From Delphinapterus leucas (taxonomy: Eukaryota > Chordata > Mammalia > Artiodactyla > Monodontidae): a stretch of DNA of 64,000 nucleotides. Below, in pieces: positions 35,831 through 48,466 of this stretch (positions within the stretch are counted from its first letter, which is position 1; each line of letters opens with the position of its first letter). Both the position numbers and the translations under genes were made by a program. The stretch lies in contig NW_022098024.1 of the NCBI RefSeq assembly GCF_002288925.2, positions 3,615,560-3,679,559 of the forward strand, in the 5' to 3' direction. The notes below the pieces were generated by a model that was given only the letters and a program-made list of their open reading frames with translations, was not told the origin of the DNA and made no database searches.

Positions 35831-38084
35831 AAATTTATCACATTTTCCAACAAATCAAATTTATTTTGAATTTTGAGTTTACTGTACAACATACTTTTCC
35901 CAGTTTCCTGTTCAAAAACCCATTTTCTATGTTTACCTAAGTTAGTTAAAAATAATTTATTAGGAAATAGTTGAAAGTAGACACTTGTTGGCATGGATTA
36001 ATTACATGAAAGTCATGTTACTGAGATTTAGACAGATAAATACATATTTAATTTACTTTGTGTTTTCTCCAAATTCTACAATTTTCTAAGTAAATCAAAA
36101 GAGCCCTCACAGTTATATTTTGTCTAGTTGACTTACTTATTGTCAGACTCAAGGATAATTTGTTTGACTTGTTCTTAATAGGTGATGTTCTTCAGATCCC
36201 TGTTTCCTCCTTGAGATGCTCACAAACATAAGGTGAGTACAAAACCAAGTTAGGGTTTTGCCTCTTTTAATATTGATTACCAATCTGTAAATTATAGATT
36301 GAAAATAAGAGTAGCAGCCATGTATTTCAATATCTGAGCTATTTTAACACTCCACAAAAATAATTAATAGTGGTTCAGTAATATTATTTTCAGTTTTTTT
36401 TTTCTTACCTAGTACCAAATTTTATTCCTCTTATTAGAGAATGTCTAGTGTGGGAAGAGCTGGTTCAAAAGAAAATATTTCATTGTCTTTGGTTTCATGA
36501 ACTTACCAGAAATTTGGCCGTATTTACCCAAATAAATTTAGGATTTATTTATCTTTATCTATTGGATTTTAATTCTATCACAGTTCTTCACAATTTCTCT
36601 CTCATTTTTTTTCCTTGTGAGAAAGAAAACATTCTCTTAACTATTTCTCCATCAGAAACTTTCTGACAAAAATGTTCTACCCTTTTATGAAAGGTTCAAA
36701 GAACAGAGAATGGTTTCAACCACAGAGCCAAATATATTAGATTTATGATTCATATGCTATAAATCATTTAATTCATGAATCATTAACTTACTAACTGAAC
36801 TGCATCATGAAATATATTTTTCTGCAATGAAGTTGGAAATTTTTACTTCTGCATTAATCGGATGTTAAATTAAATGTAAAAGAAAACTAATGTCTGATAA
36901 TATTTGAGGGATAGACCAAGTGCTGTTAAAATGAGCAAATTACTTCAATATATATTTGTACGAATATTTCTGCAAGTAGTTTATGATTCTCAAGCATTGG
37001 GGTGCATAGAAGATTCAAGTGCAAAGGTTAAAATCCAGATGCCAGGCCCCAAACTAGCGATTTTTACTCAGGTGTTCTGAAAAGTGACACAGATATATGG
37101 ATTTTTAATCAAGAACCAGTAGTGATTCAAATGTTTGTCCTCATTTTGAGAACAACACATACTGTATATCTTTATACTTTTCATAAATTTTCAGGGAAAA
37201 AAAACCCATAGCTTTTATGTGAGATTCAACTTTCATTATTTCCTTGTGTATCCAGTGAAAAGGAAGTCAGAGACATAGTACACCAGGGGTTTCATAGTAG
37301 CTTAGTAAGTGATTCATTCGAATGAACCTAGAGCAAGGCTCAGCCTTACAGGCTTTGGGAGTCTGACCCTTTTATTCTTGCATATGCTTTGTGGAGTGGA
37401 ATACAATAAAAAGTACAATTGTCTTTATTCTTACTTTTACATAACCCATGCCACTTTGGATCTGGAGGAACACTTGCTCTTTGTAAGGTGTACAGAATTG
37501 AACAAATTGCTAAAGAATACTAATGATGAAAATGTGGAGTCCTTTCCCATTTGGAAAATGAAAAATATATATTCTGCAGGTGGAGGTCAGTAGAGACAGT
37601 CAAAGAGTCAAATAAGTCAAACTTATTTCACTCACAGACCTATATTTTCCGGCATCTTACTGCTCTCCTATTAACTGAGGAGGCCACAACATTTTCTGCA
37701 CTAGCTTTATCATTTTCCAGTACAATTTTCAAAACATTCTCATTCCACTCTTTTTTGAATGCTCTGCTCCTCTGAAGCTCATGCTGTCACCCATTCTCCA
37801 CAGGACATCATCTGAGACCATTAACTTTCACTCACCAAGAGTATTGCTAATGAATTCCCAATGTTTCTCTATACTCTTCAATTCTGCCCTCAACGTAGGT
37901 GGGTTCATTCTTTAAAATTTTAAGTAAAAGTTCCCCTCCTTTGAGAGTTTTCAAGTTTGTTTACAAGCCTACATGACTAGATTGAAAATCAAGAGCTGTT
38001 GTTTTCCCAAGACAGTCATGAAAAGTCTAGTAGATCCTTATTCTTCACAATCAAGGACATAAATAAAAATGAATTATCTTCAAG
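35831..38084. other. Unclassified AT-rich intergenic DNA
   Basis: No gene or recognisable repeat seen. Confidence 0.5.
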
Positions 38085-38100
38085 TCATATAGTTATTATA

Positions 38101-38326
38101 ATTTAATTTTTATTTTATATTAGAGTACAGTTGATTTACAATGTTGTGTTAGTTTCGGATGTACAGCAAAGTAGTTCACTTATACATATACATATATGCA
38201 TTCTTTTTCAGATTCTTTTCCCATATAGATTATTACAGAATACTGAGTAGAGTTCCCTGTGCTATACAGTAGGTCCTTGTTGATTATCTATTTCATATAT
38301 AGTACTGTGTATATGTGAATCCCAAA
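38101..38326 (-). mobile_element. Short antisense L1 3'UTR insertion with target-site duplication
   Basis: Antisense L1 3'UTR only, from GAGTACAGTTGATTTACAAT to CATATATAGTACTGTGTATA and TGTGAATCCCAAA. A 16-base direct repeat TCATATAGTTATTATA flanks it exactly at 38085-38100 and 38327-38342. This is a 5'-truncated L1 insertion of about 225 bases. Confidence 0.9.
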
Positions 38327-38342
38327 TCATATAGTTATTATA

Positions 38343-39235
38343 GCACTTCATAATTATTAAGGAATTGCTACCCTCTAAGAGCTATACTGATTCTTTTATA
38401 TGTGTTAACTTATTTTCTCATACCTCCAGCTCCCTACTTAATATTTCCACGTAAACGTCCCACTGATACTCTAAATGTATACACTTGAAGTGTTTCAATT
38501 CTGTTACCAAACTTTTCTCCCTCATTCCCCAATTCCTATATCCTTAAATAATACTAAAATTGACCAATTATTTATGGTATTGCTCTAAAAGGTCAACAGC
38601 CCTCTCCCAGCTTTTATTAGAATGAGTAGAGAGATAAAAATTTTCAATAAGAATATAAATGTTTTAAACTTCAGTACCACCAACTGCACTGATTCACAAA
38701 TTAAACACGTGATTGATATATGCAACAGGAAGCATATATCTCGTAGACATTTCGCTGAGAAAATGCAGCTCTACATGAAGATTATATTGGATGATTTCTA
38801 TTTTCAGAAACTTTACAGTAGAACAGGCAAAGTTAATCTGTTGGGTTTGAAATCAAAACAGTGGTTGTTTTCCCACAGGAGTGGTATTGACTGGAAGGGG
38901 TAACAGGGAAACACTCTGCACCGAAGGATGGATTTTATATTGGTTGCTTAGTGCATTTCATAGGCATGTATAATTTTTAAAACTCGACTTACTGTACATT
39001 TAAGAATAGAACTATGTAAGACAGAAATGCCTTTTCAAAAAGAATTCTTGAGGTCTACTTCTTCTGTACTACTTCTTATGAACTTGTGATGTCATTGGCA
39101 AATGGCAGGTTTCTTCTCCTCTGTTAGAATACAGTAGCTCCTTTTATTAATCTGCTATTTTTCTTTTTAATTTATGTTGACCTTCTGATAGAGAAATGCA
39201 TTTTTCTTCTTTTTATTCATATGAAATCCCCCTTA
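38343..39235. other. Unclassified intergenic DNA
   Basis: No gene or clear repeat. The 93-codon frame at 38622-38903 has no recognisable domain, and I treat it as chance. Confidence 0.5.
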
Positions 39236-39350
39236 TTTTTCTTAGGAATCTATTATGTCCTACTCACTGTTAGATACCAATAATTCAGACACAAATTAGA
39301 CAATTTCACTGTTCACAAGGAGTTGATAGTCCAGAAGAAAACAAATATAC
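39236..39350 (+). mobile_element. Ancient mammal-wide interspersed repeat fragment
   Basis: TATTATGTCCTACTCACTGT, TAGATACCAATAATTCAGAC and TTCACAAGGAGTTGATAGTC follow the old repeat with the pattern 'ctatgtgccaggcactgttctaggcactggggatacagcagtgaacaa...ctcatggagcttacattctag'. I am unsure of the family name. Related copies lie at about 44880-46680, 54270-56620 and 61510-61620. Confidence 0.55.
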
Positions 39351-39424
39351 TACTAGGAAATGGAAATAATCTATGCAACAACAAAAAAATTAACCTTACC
39401 TAATCTGTTAGATAGTGCTAAAAT

Positions 39425-39475
39425 AATGTAAAAATATTGTAAATATTGTAAATATTGTAAATAATGTAAAAATAA
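39425..39475. repeat. Short tandem repeat of a 9-base unit
   Basis: About five successive variants of TAAATATTG / TAAAAATATTG / TAAATAATG. Confidence 0.85.
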
Positions 39476-40990
39476 TGACATATCTGAGGTACAATCATAT
39501 TCCCAGCAGTGATATCATCTCTTTGCTGGTTTCAGGGTGAACTTTTAGATAAAGACAGACCCCTACAACTAGAAAGACTACCTAACTGGGTTAACTGAAT
39601 ATTCCTGTAAAGTCAGTCATTCTGTGGTTAATTTTGGATAAATAAGTTGTCAATAACTGTGAAGGGTCTTGCCATCTCGTAGTTATCCTGCCACAGTTTC
39701 TTGTTTGGTAGAAGAATACATGTAAATCCTAGGTCAGAGACAAAAGAATGTAATTCAAAAAGTAGCATTACAGAGAGTATCAGCATTTTATTGTCCTGGT
39801 TCCCTGAGCCCCAGTTCCTATAGGACAACACAAAGAAATCCAGGCGACAATTGTAGACACAGTGGGTTGAGTTACTGGAGAGGAACCCTGAGCATTGGAA
39901 ATCTGAATCTTACACAATGGCCAGTAAGCATGCCTACTCCGTGCTCCAGAGAAAGAGAAATTATGTTTAGAATACTGGAGAGTAATTTAGCATGCCTTCT
40001 ATTTGTTCCAATGGCAGAGGCAGCTCCAAAGCTGATCAGTATACAATCTTTGTAAAGATAGTGTAAAACAAAGTCCATCAATGCCCCTGTTCACAAATTG
40101 TGAAGAAACGTACAAGACTCCTGGAGAATATTCTTCCAACAAAGGTTAGACTTGTCCCTGGATTGTTTTAAAATACATCCCTATATGTAGCATGGTATTT
40201 AACTGTATTTCAGAGTTTCAGAATCACCCTCTCTGACAGGTGTTATTGCTGTTTACTCTAAAAGTGTACTTTCTTTCTGGATAGCTTCAAATGGGTATTT
40301 CAAACAATGCTCACTATCAGGTAACAGTGTACTCTTGTAAGTATCATCTGAAAAACTTCCTTAGCATTGTGCTCTTCACCATTGGTGATATTCTGGTATA
40401 TGAAATGCTACATGTATTTTTCACATTTAAGGCAACTCTATTTCTTATCTGATTAGATTTTTCATAAAATGAAAGCATGAAAATAATTAGGAACAGAAAA
40501 GTTACTTTGGTGGTACCACAATATTAATCTAGCAAATGCATTTCAGAATTTCTATACTTTGTCAGGTCTTTAGAATACTATTTTTTCTCAAGGCCTTGAT
40601 ATTTACTATTGTTTTGACTGGTCCAAGCATTAGCAATACTCTTAGGAATCATATCTCATTTGTCTTTCATTCTTGGGCTGAAGAGAACGTCAAAGTATCT
40701 GGTTGAAGTCCAACATCAGTGGACCACTATGTCCTGTAGATTCAGTTTCAAAGATCACTTCTACCTGAAAGGGCAGCCTCTCAATTTGCCATCCACTGGT
40801 GAATTTGTGATCAAAGCATTTTGATAAGGAGGGCTACTTGTGAACAGGGAAGCAGTATAATGTTTCTGGCTTTGCTTAGTCTCAAGAGCAATTAAATTTG
40901 GAGAAAGAAATTGAAAGAACATGAGAGAGTCATATTTATAGAATCATTACATATTAAAGCTACTAAATCTCATTTTTACCTCCCAGCAAC
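39476..40990. other. Unclassified intergenic DNA
   Basis: No gene or clear repeat family recognised. Confidence 0.5.
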
Positions 40991-41130
40991 ACTTTTTGAT
41001 GAATGTCATCATCTCTATTTCATTTGAATGAAACTGAAGGCTAGAAATTTTGAGAGATTTGCCTGGAATCCTGTAAACATCATTGAGAAATCAGCCAATT
41101 GATTTTCATTAATGAGGAAAATGAGTCCCA
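40991..41130 (+). mobile_element. MIR SINE relic
   Basis: CATCATCTCTATTTCATTTG followed by AATGAAACTGAAGGCTAGAA and GAGATTTGCCTGGAATC parallels the MIR core block with 'ttttacagatgaggaaactgaggc...ttgcccaaggtc'. Heavily diverged. Confidence 0.5.
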
Positions 41131-41934
41131 ATTTGGGGGCTAAAATCCAAGACTTATAAAAGCTTAACCAGTCATATTCTTTTGATGAATTGCCCATATT
41201 ACTCCTTGCTCCATGGATTAACATACCTAATCACTACTACATCATAGGATTCAAGCTAGGGGCACCGTGTTCTGTTATCATAGCTTGGTAGCAGGTATGT
41301 CACTGGAAGGAGAGTGACCATCACAACCTGCATAAGATGTTAGTTTATGTTCTCACAGTAGAAAAAATTGAGAGAAGACAGTGGCAGTTACCCAGAAATA
41401 TGAATCTTTACCCAGAAATATCTACCACTAAATATTAATTACAAGGAAGATATGTCATCAGATATCATTAAGATATTATAGCATCCTATTCTTAATTGCT
41501 GGACAGGACCACATGTCTAAAAGCAGATCCAGAGTCTCCTTTCTCTCATTTCCTTAGGAATAGAGGAAATATATATTTAGCTCTACAGTCCCTATTTTTC
41601 ACTCTTCCAGAGGAGTGAGAGAATTGACCTTGATTCTTTTAGTAGGTGGGGTATACCATATGACCATAGGATATTCAGGAGGAGAGGATAGAGGTTCCTG
41701 AAAAAATATTTGAAAAGTTTGTCTCTTGAGTTCCGTACATAGGTGAATCTAAAGGATATTGCAAGTACAGTTGTGATTTAGGCAGTAGTGCTTCTCAAGC
41801 TTCCTGCTTAGACAAGCAAATCAAATGGTGGTGGAATCGACAGAGTCCAAACACTTGGATGTTAGCATGTCCTTTGTCTTTCAGCCATACAGCCAGGGTT
41901 TGGGGGTCAGGCTTCAGTTCTGGAGTGGATTTAG
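41131..41934. other. Unclassified intergenic DNA
   Basis: No gene or clear repeat. ATTACCCAGAAATA and TTTACCCAGAAATA occur 16 bases apart near 41388-41420 as a tiny duplication. Confidence 0.5.
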
Positions 41935-41959
41935 TGTACTGATTAGAAGACCCATTTGG

Positions 41960-42200
41960 AGTACACATGGTAGTGAAATAGGAGCACAGATTTAGAAATC
42001 AAAATGTGTAGGTTTTAGTTCTACCTGTCAAAAATAGCTCTGTCATGTGACTTGTACTCTCTATACTTCAGTTTCCTCTTCTGTAAAAAGGATTTATTTT
42101 TGAAATGAACAAGATGGTTTTGAGATAGTTAATATGTGAAAGAGTACATGGTACATAGTAAGCTCTATATGTGTTTGCTATATTAATAATACTAGTTATT
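41960..42200 (-). mobile_element. MIR SINE, antisense
   Basis: TATACTTCAGTTTCCTCTTC and TGTAAAAAGGATTTATTTTT match the antisense 'gcctcagtttcctcatctgtaaaatggg' block. GTACATAGTAAGCTCTATAT and GTTTGCTATATTAATAATA match the MIR end. Confidence 0.8.
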
Positions 42201-42279
42201 TTTAAGAATTATAGCAACACGTAATTATTAACAATTAATAATACCTTGTTGCTAATATTACATTCAATTCTAGCTGGCT

Positions 42280-42420
42280 AACTGCCTTAAGGACACTTTC
42301 TGAATCTCATTTTGCTTACTCATTAAATGAGGTTAATAGCACTCATCTTTCAAGATTGTGGTAAGGATCAGAATTAATATGAAGTACCTGGCATGGAATT
42401 CGGGTGCAATGATTTAATGA
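42280..42420 (-). mobile_element. Second MIR-like antisense fragment
   Basis: AATCTCATTTTGCTTACTCA, AATGAGGTTAATAGCACTCA and AAGATTGTGGTAAGGATCAG parallel the antisense MIR core. It ends near TACCTGGCATGGAATTC. Confidence 0.65.
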
Positions 42421-44488
42421 TAATTTCTAAGAGTAGATGTCAAGGCAGAGCCTAAGAATATAGACTGTTTAGTAGCTACCACTGGGCAATAACTTAGGCA
42501 CTCAGTTTCCTCAATGGCCCGCCAGGTTCCAGAGCTTGAGAAAAAAATTGATTTCATTTTAAGCTACAACCAGCTGAGGTTAGAAAGGTTCTGAACACTT
42601 AGAATTGCCTTTGCTTCAGGTAATATTGGCTCAGGAATTTTGGTTGGATGCCATCACTACATCCATCTTGAGAAACACACAAAGCTGAGGCTGGTAAATA
42701 TTTTGAGCTCAGAATTTCACTGCTAATTAATCTAAGGTGGAAAAATGTCTTGCTTTGTAAAGGGTGAGTATGGAGATGATACCACTTACTAGATAGTTCT
42801 TGGCAAAATATTACACATTAAATTACTTTGATACCATCAACTATGTACTTTAATATGATTTTGATATGTTAAAATATTACCAGGGTATGTTAAGGTCCAT
42901 CGCCCTTGATATACCTAACATGTATTTTTTGGGACATTTAATTTACTTCATGAAAACTTCATATAAAATAAAGATATGTCATACAAAGGATCTTGCTGTT
43001 CCTGGACATTATTCGAATTGTTAGAAACATGACTCATTTGCAATATTTGAATGCACACGGGTCCCTAATATTGAGTTCCTGGGGAGTATCCAATGGCACT
43101 GATTTCTGGGAGTAGATTTAGAATGTCAAGTTTACCATTCCTTCCATAACAGAAACTACATATCAAAATAGTTGTACCTTTCTATAAAGAGAATAAAAAG
43201 ATTAAAAACTAAAACAGAGATTTCTGATTTCCTTTTTACATTAAGCGTCATTAAATCTGTTCAAAAAATAAGGAAAATAGATTTCTTTCTGGATTAATCT
43301 TATTTTCCCCAAATTATCTGCAACTGATATGACTTTTTCCATAAAAAGACAAAAAAAACTGGCCTTGTTGCCTTCTATTTATTTCAGCTTTTAAAAGATG
43401 TACAAAATAGAAAACAGAATTAAAATTGGGCTCCTTAGTCAAAATTTCAGAGTGATCTGTATTACCCTTTATGAACTATCAAATAAATAGTTCAGTGAGC
43501 TACATGCAATTAAGCATTTATCTCTGTTTAGTTAAAATAAAATATCCACAGTAAGCTGCAATCATGAATCTATTTATTCATTAAAATAAACAAATCTTTA
43601 TTCATTACCAACCATATGACAGACCTGTTCCAGAAAATGATGAAGAAAACATACTATCTGCAGAGTAATATATAATATAAAAAAATCTGTACTTATTTAT
43701 TCAGGATTTGCTGAGTATAAATAGTGAGGGAAACAAATACACAAATCTGTGTTTTCATATATGTGTATGTCACAAGAAACATGGTATATTAAAGACAGCA
43801 TTAGATTTGGGGGCAGAAAACCTGTATTTTAGCTGTATGACTTTGAGCATTGTTACATTCAGGTATATGATGAGATAAATCATATTAAATGGGAGATTTT
43901 AAAGGTAGAAGCTGAAGGTGAAAACAGCCAGTCAAATGATGTGAACTTTAAGATTGACCATCAGTATCTAGAGTAGCTCAGTAGATGTTCATTTTTATTA
44001 GTTGATAATAGAGTTAGAAAAATATAAAAATAAATTAAAAGGCATTATTATTTCCACCTCTCCTCATTTTTTCCACCTCTCTCCCTTCTTTCTCAACCCC
44101 CAGAGTAAATATTAAACTTATTTTGATGTTCTTCCAGTGCAATCTTTGTTGATTTATTAATCTGATATGTCAATCTCATCTGGTTTAACAAACTGGTGTT
44201 TTCACAACTGTGGTACCGTGGTGCCCAGTTATTTTAGTCTTGATAAAAGGCGATTGTCAAGCTTTAGCTACAGCTAGTTTAAAACTTCCTCTCTGTGCTT
44301 GCTATTTCTGAATATATAGGTGTTGATTTTATTTATTTATTTTCCTTTGATGGAACTACTTTCTTGCCTTCTGGGAATTCATGCTACACTCAGAAAATAT
44401 TTGCAGCTCTGGCTGAAAATAGCCACATGCAAAATTCTAAATTGCTAAACTATTATCTAAACTTTGGTATAATCAAATGTTGGTGTCA
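42421..44488. other. Unclassified AT-rich intergenic DNA
   Basis: No gene seen. A weak antisense MIR-like piece may exist at about 43825-43870. Confidence 0.5.
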
Positions 44489-44610
44489 TTATTTGCTGTA
44501 CAATTCATCCATTTAAAGTGTACAGTTTTATGATCTTTTAGTATATTCACAGATAAGTGCAATTACTTCCACAGTAAATTTTAAAACATTTTTACCACTT
44601 CAAAAACATG
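44489..44610 (-). mobile_element. L1ME-type 3' end fragment, antisense
   Basis: ACAATTCATCCATTTAAAGT, GTACAGTTTTATGATCTTTT and AGTATATTCACAGATAAGTG match the antisense 3' end of an old L1M element. It shares a 68-base perfect inverted match with the L1M end at 45987-46054 (see findings). Confidence 0.8.
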
Positions 44611-44879
44611 AGCTGAATTCATATTGTCCCCAATCCCAATAGAGAATTATAGGCCAATAATCCTAGGGATGAGATCAATATAAGAGCATGCAAATTTAAT
44701 TAAATGATTTTCTCTAAATTTTAATAATAATTAATTCAAATATTTATATGTCCTTATTTTCTTAGATGTTATTTAAAGTTAAGTACAGATCCCTGTATAA
44801 CAATGTAATTTTAGTAACTAGAATGTTTCACATAGTCTTATGTCAAGGTGACTCAATAATATCTTTTTAATTAAATGGT

Positions 44880-46680
44880 TCATTTATTCAGCACATAATT
44901 ATTGTTTTCTTGCTATCTGTCAGGTAGTCAAGAAGATAATAAAATGCACAGTCATTGACTTAAATTAATTTTCAGTATCTTTTAAAGGCACCTATTACAG
45001 AAATTAGAATTAAACATGAGTCCTTTGCTAGAAGTGAGCACAGATGCTAAAAGAAGTTGAAGGAGGCTGACCTAGATTATCACTAGGTAGATATTATTAC
45101 TGAGCACAGTTATTTTTTGATGATTGGATGAACAAATGATACAAGAAGAAGGAAGTCCTGGTTGAAGAAACATCAGGTGTAAAAGCATGCAGTTATATAG
45201 TAAGTACAGTACCTTTGCATGAATTCAGGTAGTTTCTCCTGTAAGGTAGGATTTACATTAAAATAAAGTATACAGTATATAGAAAGAGACCTTTCTATGT
45301 ATGCAAGGAGTTTGTAATCTAATTTAAATTTAACTTGAAGATAATAAGAACTCAAGAGGGTTTTATGCAGAGAGTAACATAATGATACTTGGGCAAGACT
45401 GAACAAGTCTGAGATTAGATTGGAAGGCTAGGGTGAAGGAGTGATGGTGAAACTGAAGGCTGGAGACTTGTTAGTAGAATCCAAGTTAGAAATGAAGAGT
45501 GAGGTTGTAAAATGATGTATCTACTTTGGAAAACTGTGTGAAGGTTCTTCAAATGGTGAAACAAAGTTGCCATATTATGCAGCAATTCTATTCCTACTTA
45601 TGCAATCAATAGAAATGAAAACATATATCTACACAAAAAATTTAACACAAATGATTACAGCAGCATTAATTATAATAGCCAAAAGATGGAAACAGCAAAA
45701 TTGACATTCAACCAGTGACTGGATAAATAAAATATAGGGTATCCATGCAATAGAATATTATCTGGCCATTAAAAAGGAACAAAGTACTATTACATGTGAC
45801 AGGTTGGATAAACCTTGATAAGTGAAGGGAAATCATCATAAAAATCTAAATATTTTCTGATTAAATTCATATGAAAACCCAGAATAGGGAAATCTATGGA
45901 GCCAAAAAGTAGATTAGTGCTTGCTTACAGCTGGGGGTAGGGGGTGAGGTGAAGGGATAGGTGGGTGATAAAGTGCATAATGTTTATTTTTGAAGTGGTA
46001 AAAATGTTTTAAAATTTACTGTGGAAGTAATTGCACTTATCTGTGAATATACTAATATCGTAAAACTGTACACTTTAAATGGATGGATTGTATGGTAAAT
46101 GAATTATATCTCAATAGAGCTGTTTAAAAAGGAAGACAAAGTAGTGATGAGAACCTGAATAAAGACAATAGCATTAACAATGAAGAGGAGAGGATTGAGA
46201 AAGTTGACAGATATAAAGGGCTTTAAGGCCAGGTGGATTTCTTGGCTGGCTGGGAAGTGAGGAAAAGGGAAAAGACTAGGGAAATATCTGGTTTATTGTT
46301 CTGAGAAGTAACTGAGTGATGGTGATTCCAATTATTGAAAAGGGGTCTTCAGGAATATCATGCATGTTTAGAGGTAATATGGAAATATATAATTAGTTCT
46401 GTGGTTTATTTGTTGAGTTTAAGCTGCTTGTGTGACATATGTGAGGATCACCAGTAGGTTGTTTAATATGGGTATATAACTTAAGAGAGCCATCTAGGCT
46501 ATAATTGTAGATAGAAGGTCACCAGTGACCATATAGGCAATAAAACTGTAAGCATAGATGGTTTCTCCAGAAAGAATATTTTGAGAGATATTAGTAAAGA
46601 GAATGAAATTTTGGAGACCACTGTGGCAGGAAGAGGAAGAGAGCCTTTGCCAACATTATTTTGGAGTGAATGGATCCATT
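44880..46680 (+). mobile_element. Ancient interspersed repeat, split by an L1M insertion
   Basis: The left part is 44880-45510 (CATTTATTCAGCACATAATT ... GAAACTGAAGGCTGGAGACT). The right part is 46135-46680 (ATAAAGGGCTTTAAGGCCAG ... GAGTTTAAGCTGCTTGTGTG). The pieces follow the order of an old mammal-wide repeat whose consensus includes 'ttaagcaggggagtgacatgatcagatt' and 'gagatgcctgtgggacatccaggtgga'. I am not certain of the family name, and the match is by eye only. Confidence 0.5.
45512..46132 (+). mobile_element. L1M 3' end, sense
   Basis: ORF2 C-terminal sequence: GCAGCAATTCTATTCCTACT, then GCAGCATTAATTATAATAGC, AAAAGATGGAAACAGC and AATAGAATATTATCTGGCCA. The 3'UTR follows (TTACAGCTGGGGGTAGGGGG) and the end reads GAATTATATCTCAATAGAGC TGTTTAAAAA. 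It is diverged, 5' truncated and in plus orientation, and it sits inside an older repeat. Confidence 0.82.
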
Positions 46681-48027
46681 TTGAGTAGGACTTTGAATTA
46701 AATGAGATATTGCAGATTGTCTAGTACAGTGTTCTTTAAATATGGGATAGGTAGCACAGATCAGTTGATTCTCATGAAATCATAATAGAAGCCCAAATAT
46801 AAAACAAATAAAATAGCTGCTCTGTTCCAGGAAGAGCACGCAAGCATGAACTCTGGGCTGTTCCTATTCACTTCATAGGGAGGGTCACTGAGTTGCTTAC
46901 TGCAATGTTTAGGATGAAGAGATTATAGTGTGAAAATACTTGCTATTTTAAATTAGGGGAGAAATGATGCCTCAATCAGAAGTTAATCAGAGAAGAAGAA
47001 CTACAATGAATAGTATATAATGAAGGATTTACTCTAGGAATGAAACCTACCCAGCTGCGGGAGAAGCTGAGGAAGTGAGAGTCCAAAGTGAAAGCTGGAG
47101 AATCAGAGAATCAATAATCACTTCTCTGGAAGCACTGATGCAGGTGAAAAGATCAGAGCTTGCAAGGGAATGTGGGAAGCCAGATGTTTCAATCTGCTAG
47201 AATGAGACCAGAAAGAACTGGTGGAGAAGGCTATGGAATCTGCCACTGCATCTGGTAATGAAAGTGGCAGTTGAGAAGAAGAGCTGAACACAGAGTGAGG
47301 GAGAATGAGGACATACTAGTAGTCACTGGCACCTCTGTATTTGTCTTTCACCACAGGTAACCAGGCCAGCGTTTAGAGAGTAAGCTGCCATTTCATGTCC
47401 ACCTCCTAAAGCCCATGCAAATTTCTCTTTTGTACTATTTCTACTCAGGATTGTGATTTCTGGGAAATATAGATTTAGTTTGGATAAGTTGACACACGAC
47501 AAAAATGCCACAGTGACACTGAAAAAACTTGAAGACAATCTTTCACTGAATAATTAATCAACCTAAATACTGTTTATTTTAACCACAGAATTCATTTTTT
47601 TAAATTCATAAGAACTATTTTTTAATCTTTGCACTTTTTTCAAAACTAATTTTATTTTTTGTCGAAAATTTCCCCTTGGATCTGAAGATAGTAATTAGAA
47701 TTTATTAAAGCATAGTTTTGGTTTCCTAAATTACCTATTTTTCTACTGTTCTTTTTTCTGTTTTGTTTTGTCTCCTTATTTTGCTTATATGTCATTTTGC
47801 ATGCTATATTAATTCATTTTTTTCATGCTATCCATTTCCTTCAAATTTCTATAATCTTTTTTTTGAGTGTTCCTATTTATAACACATGAGCTTTATTTTT
47901 AGTATAAAAAGTTGATACAGGCTTCTCTTGAAGTTACATGAAACTATTCCTTCAACTAATATTATCCTTAGATGGAAATACTAGTTATTACTTCCATCAA
48001 GAGGAAAGAGTTCCTCTGGGACTTTCT
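46681..48027. other. Unclassified intergenic DNA
   Basis: No gene seen. Poly-T-rich stretches occur near 47590-47660 and 47745-47870. Confidence 0.5.
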
Positions 48028-48041
48028 AAAGGGAATCCTCA

Positions 48042-48100
48042 CACCATTGTAAAGCAATTATACTCCAATAAAGATGTTAAAAAAATAAAAATTAAAAAAT
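48042..48100 (+). mobile_element. Very short L1 3' tail insertion
   Basis: Only the last 35 or so bases of L1 (CACCATTGTAAAGCAATTAT ACTCCAATAAAGATG) plus an A-rich tail with T interruptions are present. A perfect 14-base target-site duplication AAAGGGAATCCTCA lies at 48028-48041 and 48101-48114. One of the shortest L1 insertions one could identify by eye. Confidence 0.92.
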
Positions 48101-48248
48101 AAAGGGAATCCTCAAATTGGCAACAATTGGAAAAATAAGACAGGTATTTCTCTTAGAATAGGGAAATATTAGTGCCTTCACCTATTCTGTTGTTCTGTCC
48201 TGCTCTGGCACCTTTTCTAGGATCTATACCTAAACACCTCTCTTCCCC

Positions 48249-48452
48249 TTTTTTTTTTTGCGGTACACGGGCCTCTCACTGTTGTGGCCTCTCCCGTTGC
48301 GGAGCACAGGCTCCAGACACACAGGCCCAGCATCCATGGCTCACAGGCCTAGCCGCTCCGTGGCATGTGGGATCTTCCCGGACCGGGGCACGAACCTGTG
48401 TCCCCTGCATCGGCAGGTGGACTCTCAACCACTGTGCCACCAGGGAAGCCCT
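48249..48452 (-). mobile_element. CHR-2-like SINE, antisense, full length
   Basis: A T tail, then GCGGTACACGGGCCTCTCAC and the body, ending CCACCAGGGAAGCCCT. A direct repeat CTCTTCC(C/T)CTTTT at about 48239-48251 and 48453-48466 is the target-site duplication. A few CpG sites show C-to-T style changes relative to the copy at 18259. The 98 and 74 codon frames here are SINE artefacts. Confidence 0.95.
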
Positions 48453-48466
48453 CTCTTCCTCTTTTT

